Made by a program: the position numbers and the translations under genes. A DNA stretch of 31,116 nucleotides from a virus: positions 1 through 31,116 of IMG/VR virus record IMGVR_UViG_3300049810_000177; one strand, 5' to 3'. The first letter of the stretch is position 1; each line of letters opens with the position of its first letter. Positions 9,908 through 18,441 of the stretch are shown here, in pieces. Under the pieces are notes generated by a model. It was given only the letters and a program-made list of their open reading frames with translations. It was not told the origin of the DNA and made no database searches.

Positions 9908-11371
9908 CTAGACCGTGATGACTACTTTAATGTCTTCTTGTTGTTCCGCGTCACGACGAATGCGTGGGTGGTTCTCGATGTATAGTACCTCACCTGTGTA
10001 TCGGTCGATGCCATATGTTACGGTGACGAAATCTATAACTCCAGACTTAGAGCTGTTGCTCACTTGAGTAACGGCGTGGTTAGGACCAAAGGGAGTAAAC
10101 CCTGTAGTCATATTTTGATGATAATAAACTGTCTTGTCTTTAACTTCATTGACATATGCGACTGCGCCCGTTGACAAAAGACTATTATTTTCTCCGGACG
10201 GTGATGACGCCTCAACTAACTCTCCATGATCAAACGGAGCATTGTTGTTTAAGGTGAATGACGATAGACACTTATCACCTGCGCCGGTATAAGGGGTACC
10301 ATCCTGTTTCTTAGGACCCCTGAGTATACCAATCTGTCGGAATGAGTTTTCTAAGATAAACCTGTTGTTCTCATCTCCGTTTGGTTTGATAGTCATTAGG
10401 ACCGAACTTGTTTTGAAATCAGATGATGCGTCAGCACCTAGTCCGGTAGAGGTCGTAATAACCGGACGTGCCTTTGCATCGGCCTCGCCCTCACCATTAC
10501 CACCTTCGATAGTTATTAACGCACGACTATATCCCGATCCGTATGATGTGATTGTTTTTCTAGTTGGAATATCCCCAACAGTTTCACGATATGCTAAATC
10601 TATTCTTACGACCTGTCCGTTTGTATCAACAACTGCGGTTGCAGTCGCGTCGGTGCCATCGCCTTCAATCTTTACAACTGGGGGGTTGTTCTGGTCATAA
10701 CCCTCACCACCATCGGTAACTATGATACTAATGATCTGACCACCGATTGCCTTGTCGGCAACATGCCATTGCAGATCTTCAATAGAATCACCATCACTCA
10801 GTTCATCTTCTAATGGTTGTACTGGGATGTGGTTAGATGATAAGAAGGTGTATATATTTTCAGGAGTCAGAGAGAACATGTACTTCCAAGTGTACCCGTC
10901 AGATAGAATAAATGGTTTCCACTGCATGGGCTCTGGTGGTTCCAGATTGACATCTTGTTCTGCATCGGTATAGTAGTTTGGTTCTACTGTCGACGGTTGA
11001 TGGGTACCAGTATCATCAATACCATGTGACAAACAAAGGTATACTTCCTTTGCACTGTTCATGACATAAAATGGGAACTCGCTACCTGTCTGCGAGACGT
11101 TATCGTCCCATCCCTGATACTTGTTTCCGTTCGTCCAGTTATATCGGCGAGTGACCATCACCGCACCTTCAACTTTCTTTACGGACTGTAAATTGTTTCT
11201 GAACTCTCGTTCTTCTGCTGAAGAATCTATAGGTGCCGGAACTGTATCATCTGAACCAAAGATATCGGACTTGCCGATACCGATGTAGTAGTCAGACTCA
11301 GGACCAAGGACACTCGCTAGAAGATCCTTCGCAAGTGAGGTTCGCAATGGTTGTCTAACAATGGCTGGCAT
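9908..11371 (-). CDS. gp8: Baseplate wedge subunit gp8
   Basis: This is the homologue of T4 gp8, a dimeric wedge protein that joins gp10, gp7 and gp6 in the baseplate. The clearest match is the C-terminus, where YTGEVLYIENHPRIRRD then DIKVVITV parallels the T4 gp8 ending (GEMIYMENRPPI, then INILFTF). The middle has LSDGYTWKYMFSL, which matches the GYVWEYLFEI segment of gp8. At 487 residues it is longer than T4 gp8 (334), as in marine relatives; the extra length includes a Gly/Asp-rich beta region around 220-330. I chose the ATG at 11371 (MPAIVRQ), not the upstream TTG. It has a clear AGGAAAG ribosome site at 11377-11383, five bases away, and an exact late promoter at 11403-11410 that the longer version would include as coding sequence. 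Confidence 0.85.
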   Translation of the reverse strand: MPAIVRQPLRTSLAKDLLASVLGPESDYYIGIGKSDIFGSDDTVPAPIDSSAEEREFRNNLQSVKKVEGAVMVTRRYNWTNGNKYQGWDDNVSQTGSEFPFYVMNSAKEVYLCLSHGIDDTGTHQPSTVEPNYYTDAEQDVNLEPPEPMQWKPFILSDGYTWKYMFSLTPENIYTFLSSNHIPVQPLEDELSDGDSIEDLQWHVADKAIGGQIISIIVTDGGEGYDQNNPPVVKIEGDGTDATATAVVDTNGQVVRIDLAYRETVGDIPTRKTITSYGSGYSRALITIEGGNGEGEADAKARPVITTSTGLGADASSDFKTSSVLMTIKPNGDENNRFILENSFRQIGILRGPKKQDGTPYTGAGDKCLSSFTLNNNAPFDHGELVEASSPSGENNSLLSTGAVAYVNEVKDKTVYYHQNMTTGFTPFGPNHAVTQVSNSSKSGVIDFVTVTYGIDRYTGEVLYIENHPRIRRDAEQQEDIKVVITV

Positions 11372-11402
11372 TTCATCTTTCCTGAATAGAAATAATATTT
11401 CA

Positions 11403-11410
11403 TATTTATA
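11403..11410 (-). promoter_or_regulatory. T4-type late promoter for gp8
   Basis: The minus strand reads TATAAATA, the exact T4 late consensus. The predicted start point is about 6 bases downstream (near 11397), 26 bases before the gp8 ATG. It would uncouple gp8 and downstream fibre genes from the terminator after the collagen gene. Confidence 0.75.
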
Positions 11411-11418
11411 ACAATTTA

Positions 11419-12417
11419 TCAAGAACCTTTGAATAAAAGTTCTTTAATCCTTTTGAAGGTGCTTTCGTAGTCATAACACTGATACTGTTGACAGTACCAT
11501 GCAATGAAACTACGTGACCTTTCTAAATCAAACCAAGACAGATCTCGAACATATAACTTCAACTGTGATAAGTGTCTAAGGTCTTTTGTGATCCAATGGT
11601 ATTCTGGATAACCGTATGATATCATTGGGACATCATGCATGGCACATTCGATTCCCGCCGTACTGTTCTCTAAGATTGCAACTCTGGTCTTGGGTAAGAT
11701 ATCGTATAAACTTTGGAAGTCATCAAAAACTGTAACTCCATTTTCTCTCCACTCATCTATCTTAGTTTGATACTTTTCCCAGTCATCACATTCTTTCTTG
11801 AGAGTTGGATGAAGTTTAACCACAACAGGCTGTGTTCCCATAAGCTCTTCGACAATAGAACACATCTTGGTCCAATGGTTTCCAAAAGACATTTCGGTCA
11901 CCGTTTGGTCTGCGGGCATTTGTCCTATAACCAAAACATGATCATTTGGAACATCTAATTCTTCTTGTAAGAAACCAAACTCATCTTGTCTGTCCGACCA
12001 CTTGGATTCTCTATCATTGATGTAACTTACTACGTCAGTATTAAAGAACGACGTGCTGTCATAGTTTTCAAAGTTGGGTTTAGTGTAGGTTATCGACGAG
12101 GCCGCAGCGTATCCTATGGGGTCAATAGTAAAGTGTTTGGATGTAGGTCCCGTGGGTTTTAATATAAGGACGTTGGGTCCCCGTATAAGTCCTCTCGTGT
12201 TTAGTTCTTCTAAAAACGTGTGGTTGTAAATATAAAGATCATCGGGGTTGTCTACAATTCCCTGTTCCGTCATGTGTTGTAAACTGGGAGAGTCTATATA
12301 AGGACTTCTATTTACTGTGTATCCAAGATTAGAAAGAGCGAGGGTTACATAACAATACATCTCCGCCCAGTTTCCATATATGACGGGGTACTTATACGCG
12401 CATAGGTTTGCTATCAT
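11419..12417 (-). CDS. Putative KpsS/KpsC-like glycosyltransferase
   Basis: A 332-residue soluble protein with hallmarks of the capsule polysaccharide glycosyltransferases (KpsS/KpsC/LipB-like). These are VLVIGQMPADQTV (about 161-173; the family has a GQ-x-x-D-x-S/T strand), VVVKLHPT (198-205) and a late ENSTAGIECAMHDVPMISYG (250-269) matching the N-S-T-x-G-x-E-x-x-x-x-x-x-P-V/M-I donor-site segment. No membrane segment is seen. It sits between the collagen-like fibre gene and gp8, an odd place for an enzyme. I chose the ATG at 12417. The longer TTG-started frame reads through a terminator hairpin and is implausible. The ribosome site is weak and the gene lies behind that terminator, so expression may depend on read-through. 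Fold-level assignment is fairly good. Donor sugar and acceptor are unknown; fibre or host surface polysaccharide are both possible. Confidence 0.7.
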   Translation of the reverse strand: MIANLCAYKYPVIYGNWAEMYCYVTLALSNLGYTVNRSPYIDSPSLQHMTEQGIVDNPDDLYIYNHTFLEELNTRGLIRGPNVLILKPTGPTSKHFTIDPIGYAAASSITYTKPNFENYDSTSFFNTDVVSYINDRESKWSDRQDEFGFLQEELDVPNDHVLVIGQMPADQTVTEMSFGNHWTKMCSIVEELMGTQPVVVKLHPTLKKECDDWEKYQTKIDEWRENGVTVFDDFQSLYDILPKTRVAILENSTAGIECAMHDVPMISYGYPEYHWITKDLRHLSQLKLYVRDLSWFDLERSRSFIAWYCQQYQCYDYESTFKRIKELLFKGS

Positions 12418-12428
12418 TTGGTATCCAT

Positions 12429-12454
12429 AAAAAATGGGGGGAATTACACCCCCC
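12429..12454 (-). terminator. Intrinsic terminator after the collagen-like gene
   Basis: On the minus strand six G (12454-12449), a 7-base loop, six C (12441-12436), an A, then six T (12434-12429). It lies 9 bases past the collagen-gene stop and just before the glycosyltransferase ATG, so it should separate the fibre gene from what follows. Confidence 0.85.
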
Positions 12455-12462
12455 GTTATCAA

Positions 12463-15400
12463 TTATGTCGGTGCATTGAATGTACTACTTAGGTTTCCAA
12501 TAACTACTCTTTTATCACCACCTTCGAAGATTGCCATACCGTTTTCATTTAGAACGGTACCGTTACCAGCTGTCGTGGAGAATATCAAAGCGCTCGCACT
12601 TAGGATACCCGAACCATTGCTGGTTCTTTCTGCGAAGTTCACATTAGCACCAGGCGCACCAGTCGCGGTTGCTTGGAATACTCGACCGTCAGCAACATAC
12701 CACACCACGTCTCCCGAAAGAACTTCATTTCTACTTCCGAAGTTTCTCACTGTTGCGGATAGAGTGGCGTTAGATGGATTGTTTCCGCCTAAAGTGGTTT
12801 GTGTTTGGAAGACAACCGCATTACCTACATTACCAACTGGACCTTGAGCTCCACGTGTACCTGTTAAACCCTGTGGTCCTCTCGAACCGGCAGGACCTCT
12901 TGAACCTTGTGCTCCTCTTGATCCCTGTAGTCCCTTAGTACCCCGTATACCCTTTGTACCTTGATCACCCTTCGGTCCCTGTGAACCTTGTGGTCCTCTT
13001 GATCCCTGTAGTCCCTTAGTGCCTCGTGGTCCTTTCGATCCGGTTGCTCCTCTTGATCCCTGTAGTCCCTTAGTTCCCTGTAGACCCTTTGTACCTCGAT
13101 CACCCTTAGTACCCTGATCACCTTTAGTACCCTGTAGACCTTTTGTACCTTGATCACCCTTCGGTCCCTGTGAACCTTGTGGTCCTCTTGATCCCTGTAG
13201 TCCCTTAGTGCCTCGTGGTCCCTTAGTGCCCTGTAGACCCTTAGTACCCTGTAGACCCTTTGTACCTCGATCACCCTTAGTACCCTGATCACCTTTAGTA
13301 CCCTGTAGACCCTTTGTACCCTGATCACCTTTAGTACCCTGTAGACCCTTTGTACCTTGATCACCCTTCGGTCCCTGTGAACCTCGTGGACCTTGAGAAC
13401 CTTGTAGACCCTTAGTTCCTCGTGGTCCTTTCGATCCGGTCGGACCTTTTGGTCCTTGAGAACCAATTGTACCGCGAAGACCTACTGGACCTTTTGTTCC
13501 TGTTGGACCTTTTGGACCCTGTGAACCAATAGTGCCGCGCAGACCTACTGGACCTCTGGTTCCTGTTGGACCTTTTGGTCCTTGAGAACCAATTGTACCG
13601 CGAAGACCTACTGGACCTTTTGTTCCTGTCGGACCTTTTGGTCCTTGTGAACCAATAGTACCACGTGGCCCCACTGGACCTCTGGTTCCTGTTGGTCCTT
13701 TAGTTCCTTGATCACCTTTAGTACCACGTGGACCTACTGGACCCTGTGTTCCTGTTGGTCCTTTAGTTCCTTGATCACCTTTAGTACCGCGAAGACCTAC
13801 TGGACCTCTTGTTCCTGTCGGACCTTTTGGACCTTGTGAACCAATTGTACCACGCGGACCCACCGGACCTCTGGTTCCGACTGGACCCTGTGGACCCTGT
13901 GAACCAATAGGACCTCTGGTTCCGACTGGACCTTTAGTGCCTTGATCGCCTTGAGTACCGATTGGACCAATAGGACCTCTAGTGCCCACTGGACCTTTAG
14001 TTCCTTGATCACCCTGAGTACCTTGTGGGCCAATAGGACCTCTAGTGCCCACTGGACCTTTAGTTCCTGTCGGACCCTGCGGTCCTTGTGAACCAATAGT
14101 ACCTCTGATACCTTTAGGACCTGACGTTCCCTGAATACCTTTAGTTCCCTGTGGTCCAATAGTGCCTCTGATACCTTGAGGACCTGACGTTCCCTGAATA
14201 CCTTGAGTTCCCTGTGGTCCAATAGTACCTCTAATACCTTGCGGTCCTGCGGTGCCCTGTGGACCTTGAGTCCCTTGTAGACCGATAGGACCTCTCGAAC
14301 CAACTGGACCCTGCGAACCCCGCAACCCCTGTGGACCTTGAGAACCTTGTATACCCCTAGTACCAACTGGACCTTTAGTTCCTTGATCACCCTGAGTACC
14401 TTGTGGACCAATAAGACCTCTAGTACCGATCGGACCCTTTGGTCCCGCACTACCCTGTGGACCTGCGATACCCTGTGGACCACGTGTTCCTATAGGACCC
14501 TGTGTACCTTGAGGACCTGCTGTGCCCTGCGGACCAATAGTACCTCTAATACCTTGAGGTCCTGTCGTGCCTTGAATACCTTGTGTTCCTTGAGGCCCTT
14601 GCGTTCCGCGTAGACCTACTGGACCTCTTGTTCCTGTTGGACCCACTGGACCTTGTGAACCAATAGTACCTCTGATACCTTGAGGACCTGACGTTCCCTG
14701 TGGACCTTGAATACCCTGAGTACCTTGTGGTCCTGCCGTGCCCTGCGGGCCTGGTGATCCTTGTGGACCTCTAGTCCCAGGCGGCCCTGGCTCTGTTCCT
14801 GCTGGACCTGCTGGGCCAGGATCCCCTTGAGGACCTCTGGTACCTGCCGGTCCTGGCTCTGTTCCTGCTGGACCCTTTGGTCCCGCACTACCTTGTGGAC
14901 CTATGGTTCCTTGTAAACCGACAGTGCCTTGCGGTCCTTTTGGTCCCGCACTACCTTGTGGACCTATGGTTCCTGTTGGACCTGTTGGACCCGCTGGACC
15001 CTGTGGACCTGAATCACCTTTAGGTCCTTCTGTACCAACTGGGCCTTGTGGGCCGACAGTACCTGAAGGTCCTTTTGTTCCTTGTGGTCCTTCTGTTCCT
15101 GCTGGTCCTTTTGTGCCGGCTGGACCTTTAGTTCCTGTTGGACCCTGCGGTCCCTCTGTTCCAGCTGGACCCGATGGACCAACTGGACCTGTTGTTCCTA
15201 CTGGACCCTGTGGCCCTTCTGTTCCTGCAATTCCCTGCGGACCAACCGGACCCCTTGGACCCATAGTTCCCATCGGACCTTCTGTACCCGTTGGTCCCTG
15301 TGGTCCTACTGGACCTGCTGAACCTTGTGGACCCTTTGGTCCTTCTGTACCCGTTGGTCCCTGTGGTCCTGTTTGACCTGTTGGTCCTTGAGACCCCTGT

Positions 15401-16572
15401 GGTCCTTCTGTACCCGTCGGGCCCTGTGGTCCTACTGGACCTGCTGAACCTTGTGGACCCTGTGGTCCTTCTGTACCCGTTGGTCCGATAGGACCCAGTG
15501 GACCTGTTGGACCTGCTGAACCTTGTGGTCCTTCTGTACCCGTTGGACCCTGTGGTCCTTGTGTACCAACCGGACCCTGTGAACCTTGTGGTCCTTCTGT
15601 ACCCGTTGGTCCGATAGGACCCAGTGGACCTGTTGGACCTGCTGAACCTTGTGGTCCTTCTGTTCCTGTTGGACCTATTGGCCCTTGTAAACCAATTGTA
15701 CCCTGTGGTCCTTGTGGACCCTCTGTACCTGTTGGTCCGATAGGACCCACTGGACCTGTTGGACCCTGAGAACCTTGTGGTCCTTCTGTGCCTGTCGGAC
15801 CTATCGGTCCTACTGGACCTGTTGGACCCTGAGAACCTTGTGGTCCTTCTGTACCTGTTGGTCCGATAGGACCTACTGGACCCGTCGGTCCTTGAGAACC
15901 CTGCGGTCCTTCTGTACCCGTTGGACCTATTGGTCCTACTGGACCTGTCGGTCCTTGAGAACCTTGCGGGCCCTCTGTACCCGTTGGACCTATTGGTCCT
16001 ACTGGACCTGTTGGACCACGACTACCTTTAGGACCCTCTGTACCTGTTGGTCCGATAGGACCCACCGGACCTGTTGGACCACGACTACCTTTAGGACCTT
16101 CTGTACCTGTTGGACCTATTGGTCCTACTGGACCTGTTGGACCACGACTACCTTTAGGACCTTCTGTGCCTCTTGGACCCATAGGACCTGTCCAACCCGT
16201 TGGTCCTTTCGTTCCGTCTTGCCCCTTAGTTCCTGCTGGACCTTGTGGTCCGATTGGACCGCCACCAGACAATAGATTTTGTACATCGGTGTTTAAAGTA
16301 GAAATAAGACTAGTATTAATACCTTGTTGCGCTAGAATATTCCCAATCAAGTCGACGCTAGAAACAATTTCATCAAAGTCTGTATCTTGAATAGAACTTT
16401 CCACCGACAAATTAACTAGGTCAGTAATTTCTTGTAATGTAATCCCGCTGTCTGTTGTTATGAGACTATAAATTTCAGCGAAGTTCTCATTAATTTTCTC
16501 ACCGGCGGTGCGAAGTGTATCACCCGATCCGTCGTTCGCTCCCTGTCCAGTGTTAATGATTTTTCTTGACAT
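12463..16572 (-). CDS. Collagen-like phage fibre protein (1369 aa)
   Basis: Residues 1-104 form a non-collagen head with [20 protein letters not shown], a type of N-terminal module found in phage tail and neck fibres, then a helical stretch (40-101). From about 105 to 1240 the protein is nearly uninterrupted Gly-X-Y, about 378 triplets, longer than the human collagen I helix. Residues 1241-1369 form a beta-rich cap ([10 protein letters not shown] to [14 protein letters not shown]), a likely trimerisation and tip domain. Pro is almost only in X and Thr is common in Y. Two one-residue breaks (GTEP) lie near residues 570 and 592. The first third has Glu in every 21-residue unit; the last quarter is dense in Lys and Arg. 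The ATG has an AAGGGA ribosome site, a near-consensus late promoter upstream, and a strong terminator downstream. A trimeric, rod-like baseplate fibre is inferred. Confidence 0.92.
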   Translation of the reverse strand: MSRKIINTGQGANDGSGDTLRTAGEKINENFAEIYSLITTDSGITLQEITDLVNLSVESSIQDTDFDEIVSSVDLIGNILAQQGINTSLISTLNTDVQNLLSGGGPIGPQGPAGTKGQDGTKGPTGWTGPMGPRGTEGPKGSRGPTGPVGPIGPTGTEGPKGSRGPTGPVGPIGPTGTEGPKGSRGPTGPVGPIGPTGTEGPQGSQGPTGPVGPIGPTGTEGPQGSQGPTGPVGPIGPTGTEGPQGSQGPTGPVGPIGPTGTEGPQGSQGPTGPVGPIGPTGTEGPQGPQGTIGLQGPIGPTGTEGPQGSAGPTGPLGPIGPTGTEGPQGSQGPVGTQGPQGPTGTEGPQGSAGPTGPLGPIGPTGTEGPQGPQGSAGPVGPQGPTGTEGPQGSQGPTGQTGPQGPTGTEGPKGPQGSAGPVGPQGPTGTEGPMGTMGPRGPVGPQGIAGTEGPQGPVGTTGPVGPSGPAGTEGPQGPTGTKGPAGTKGPAGTEGPQGTKGPSGTVGPQGPVGTEGPKGDSGPQGPAGPTGPTGTIGPQGSAGPKGPQGTVGLQGTIGPQGSAGPKGPAGTEPGPAGTRGPQGDPGPAGPAGTEPGPPGTRGPQGSPGPQGTAGPQGTQGIQGPQGTSGPQGIRGTIGSQGPVGPTGTRGPVGLRGTQGPQGTQGIQGTTGPQGIRGTIGPQGTAGPQGTQGPIGTRGPQGIAGPQGSAGPKGPIGTRGLIGPQGTQGDQGTKGPVGTRGIQGSQGPQGLRGSQGPVGSRGPIGLQGTQGPQGTAGPQGIRGTIGPQGTQGIQGTSGPQGIRGTIGPQGTKGIQGTSGPKGIRGTIGSQGPQGPTGTKGPVGTRGPIGPQGTQGDQGTKGPVGTRGPIGPIGTQGDQGTKGPVGTRGPIGSQGPQGPVGTRGPVGPRGTIGSQGPKGPTGTRGPVGLRGTKGDQGTKGPTGTQGPVGPRGTKGDQGTKGPTGTRGPVGPRGTIGSQGPKGPTGTKGPVGLRGTIGSQGPKGPTGTRGPVGLRGTIGSQGPKGPTGTKGPVGLRGTIGSQGPKGPTGSKGPRGTKGLQGSQGPRGSQGPKGDQGTKGLQGTKGDQGTKGLQGTKGDQGTKGDRGTKGLQGTKGLQGTKGPRGTKGLQGSRGPQGSQGPKGDQGTKGLQGTKGDQGTKGDRGTKGLQGTKGLQGSRGATGSKGPRGTKGLQGSRGPQGSQGPKGDQGTKGIRGTKGLQGSRGAQGSRGPAGSRGPQGLTGTRGAQGPVGNVGNAVVFQTQTTLGGNNPSNATLSATVRNFGSRNEVLSGDVVWYVADGRVFQATATGAPGANVNFAERTSNGSGILSASALIFSTTAGNGTVLNENGMAIFEGGDKRVVIGNLSSTFNAPT
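15037..16170 (-). repeat. 18 tandem 63-bp (21-residue) collagen units
   Basis: Eighteen successive units of exactly seven Gly-X-Y triplets, each opening GTEGP, span residues 135-512. The first seven are nearly identical: three copies of [15 protein letters not shown] plus GPIGPT, then four with QGSQ in place of KGSR. The later ones keep register but drift. The homogeneity at the 5' end suggests recent expansion or gene conversion. Confidence 0.85.
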
Positions 16573-16596
16573 TTTTGTTTGTCCCTTAAAATAGTT

Positions 16597-16604
16597 TATT
16601 TATT
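16597..16604 (-). promoter_or_regulatory. Near-consensus late promoter for the collagen-like gene
   Basis: The minus strand reads AATAAATA, one mismatch from TATAAATA. It lies in the 36-bp gap between the gp7-position gene and the collagen ATG. A predicted start near 16591 would leave a leader of about 19 bases. The surrounding A/T runs make a chance match possible. Confidence 0.45.
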
Positions 16605-16608
16605 TTTA

Positions 16609-18441
16609 TTAAGATTTCTCGATGGCATACCAATAAACCAAATCGTCTCGTATTCCATATACTTGAGAGTCTCTTAAATCTCTACGAGTATAAGTCACAC
16701 CACCAATAGTATAAGATGACCTTCTGAAGATCCCTGGCGTATTTTCAGTGAATACTAACTGATCATTCCAATAGACTGCTGTATAAACCATACCTTCATC
16801 ACTTGATGGGTCATAGTAGTCTGCATGATACCAGTAGAATCTTGGGGCATCTTTAGAATATCGAATGTCCGCTGGTTCTGGTTCCGGTTCTGGTTCTGGC
16901 TCCGGTTCTGGTTCCGGTTCTGGTTCTGGCTCCGGTTCTGGTTCCGGTTCTGGTTCTGGCTCCGGTTCTGGTTCAGGGCCTGGCTCCGGTTCTGGCTCTG
17001 GTTGTGGTTCTGGTTCAGGCTCAGGTTGTGGTTCTGGTTCTGGTTCAGGCTCAGGTTCTGGTTCCGGAGTTGGACCCACGCGGAGTACACCAAATATGTT
17101 TCCGTTATAGTCAGAAGACTCCTGATCACCACGTTCATAGATGCGACCATCTGGACCAATGAGTCTGGTAGGCCAACCATCTTCGTGACCTGTTATATCG
17201 TAGACGACTTCGTCATTCCACTTGACTGTAACTCTAAGTGTCGGTATCCACTGCTCCCACGAATACTCTGGGTATGCTGATCTGTAGTGGACTATATTGT
17301 CTGGTAGATCCTCTTCTGGTTCTGGTTCTGGTTCTGGTTGTGGTTCAGGGCCCGGCTCTGGTTCCGGCTCAGGTTCTGGTTCTGGCTCAGGTTCTGGTTC
17401 CGGATCTGGAGTTGGCATCGGTTGTGGTGGTTCAATCATATCTGGAGTCCAAACCTCTGGACCAACATCTACTAAGGTACCATCTGCATCTCTATACCTG
17501 ACCGTAACCTCTGTCTCCGCCGCACCACCATCAAGTAGTTCAAAGTCTTCAGACATGAGGATCTCATCGTTACTCATTCTAAACGATCGAGTCGATGCCC
17601 AGTCCGCAACGGTTGTGTAAATTTCTGCTAGACGTTCGATGGATATATCGTCGTAACGGTCTAACGTCTCTAGTGCGCTCAAAATAAATGTGATGTCTTC
17701 TGGGTCCGTCTCGCGCAGTGTCATCAACGCAAACGTAGAACGTAGGTTGATACCACCCACTTCTGATCCGACTGGTACTGGATAGTTTGGTGTCTCTAAT
17801 GGATCTGTAGTAAGACCCGCACGGAGTCCTATAATAGCATGAGACAATAATGCAACTTCTGCTGCAAGATAGAAACCAGCGGGATGAGCAAACTTCTTAT
17901 AGATTGTTTCATAGTCTATGAGACTCATTCCGGTCTTCAATAAGATAGAGAAGATCTGATACTTCTTATCGTCGACAATAAACTTAATACTCTCTGGACC
18001 AATAAAGGACCCACCATCCTGATCATTCAGAATAAAGATGTTACGTTTCGGATATTCTATCTCTACGGTATCACCAAAGAACCCACGAAAGAATTGTTCA
18101 ACCGATTGTTCTGTACCTTTCGCACGATAGAAGTTAGCAAGAAGTCTTGCCATCAACTGAGGATTGTTGTAGAATGTATCTGACTGAACACCCTCTGCAA
18201 GTTCGGCGAGTAATGAATCTAGATGGGACCCATCTATGCTACTAATAGTGCGTACATTATATAAAGACTGTATCTGTTTTGAAAACGAACCACTCTCGTT
18301 CCCTTCCATGTACTCGTAGTACCTTTCAAGGAACTGTATAAACTCTGGGTATTGCTCAACGAAAAACTCAGGTACCGCATTCCTTACTGTGTTGGAATGC
18401 AGTCCGATATGAGTTCGACGGTCGTCCGTTTGTATTGCCAT
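16609..18441 (-). CDS. Baseplate structural protein at the gp7 position, with Glu-Pro stalks
   Basis: Residues 1-230 match a T4-like marine phage virion family with the signature [20 protein letters not shown], then a helical region with [20 protein letters not shown]. It lies between gp6 and gp8, where T4 has gp7, so it may replace or represent gp7, though it is much shorter than T4 gp7 (about 1030 residues). From residue 344 the protein is unusual: a (Glu-Pro)n stalk (344-378), an about 80-residue beta domain D1 (379-456), a longer Glu-Pro stalk (457-524), and a second domain D2 (525-610). D1 and D2 look duplicated: [10 protein letters not shown] aligns with [10 protein letters not shown], and [12 protein letters not shown] with [13 protein letters not shown]. 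The start overlaps the gp6 stop (TAATG). Family membership of the first part is likely; the exact T4 counterpart is uncertain. Confidence 0.72.
   Translation of the reverse strand: MAIQTDDRRTHIGLHSNTVRNAVPEFFVEQYPEFIQFLERYYEYMEGNESGSFSKQIQSLYNVRTISSIDGSHLDSLLAELAEGVQSDTFYNNPQLMARLLANFYRAKGTEQSVEQFFRGFFGDTVEIEYPKRNIFILNDQDGGSFIGPESIKFIVDDKKYQIFSILLKTGMSLIDYETIYKKFAHPAGFYLAAEVALLSHAIIGLRAGLTTDPLETPNYPVPVGSEVGGINLRSTFALMTLRETDPEDITFILSALETLDRYDDISIERLAEIYTTVADWASTRSFRMSNDEILMSEDFELLDGGAAETEVTVRYRDADGTLVDVGPEVWTPDMIEPPQPMPTPDPEPEPEPEPEPEPEPEPGPEPQPEPEPEPEEDLPDNIVHYRSAYPEYSWEQWIPTLRVTVKWNDEVVYDITGHEDGWPTRLIGPDGRIYERGDQESSDYNGNIFGVLRVGPTPEPEPEPEPEPEPQPEPEPEPQPEPEPEPGPEPEPEPEPEPEPEPEPEPEPEPEPEPEPEPEPEPADIRYSKDAPRFYWYHADYYDPSSDEGMVYTAVYWNDQLVFTENTPGIFRRSSYTIGGVTYTRRDLRDSQVYGIRDDLVYWYAIEKS
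16870..17073 (-). repeat. Long Glu-Pro coding repeat (stalk 2)
   Basis: About 204 bp of a 6-bp coding repeat (Glu-Pro codons, GGTTCT/GGTTCC read on the plus strand), residues 457-524. A few Gln-Pro and Gly-Pro steps interrupt it. Synonymous codons alternate in short blocks, which suggests repeated slippage or recombination. Confidence 0.85.
17308..17412 (-). repeat. Shorter Glu-Pro coding repeat (stalk 1)
   Basis: About 105 bp encoding (Glu-Pro)n with single Gly-Pro and Gln-Pro interruptions, residues 344-378. It precedes domain D1, in the same arrangement as stalk 2 before D2. Confidence 0.85.

Noticed and set aside
9908-11422. Longer gp8 form starting at TTG 11422
   Set aside because: The added residues overlap the late promoter and the preceding gene's end; the ATG at 11371 has a clear AGGAAAG site.
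11419-12462. Longer glycosyltransferase form starting at TTG 12462
   Set aside because: It would translate through the terminator hairpin and has no ribosome site; the ATG at 12417 is preferred.
12864-16390. Several open frames on both strands inside the collagen gene, and regular spacing resembling a repeat array
   Set aside because: They are shadows of the low-complexity Gly-X-Y coding frame. The repeats are continuous coding units with no spacers, so this is not a CRISPR array.
16467-16474. TATAAATT on the plus strand
   Set aside because: It lies inside the collagen gene on the wrong strand with no plus-strand gene after it.
16865-17110. Plus-strand Ser-Gly repeat frame
   Set aside because: It is the antisense shadow of the Glu-Pro codons, with no ribosome site or promoter.
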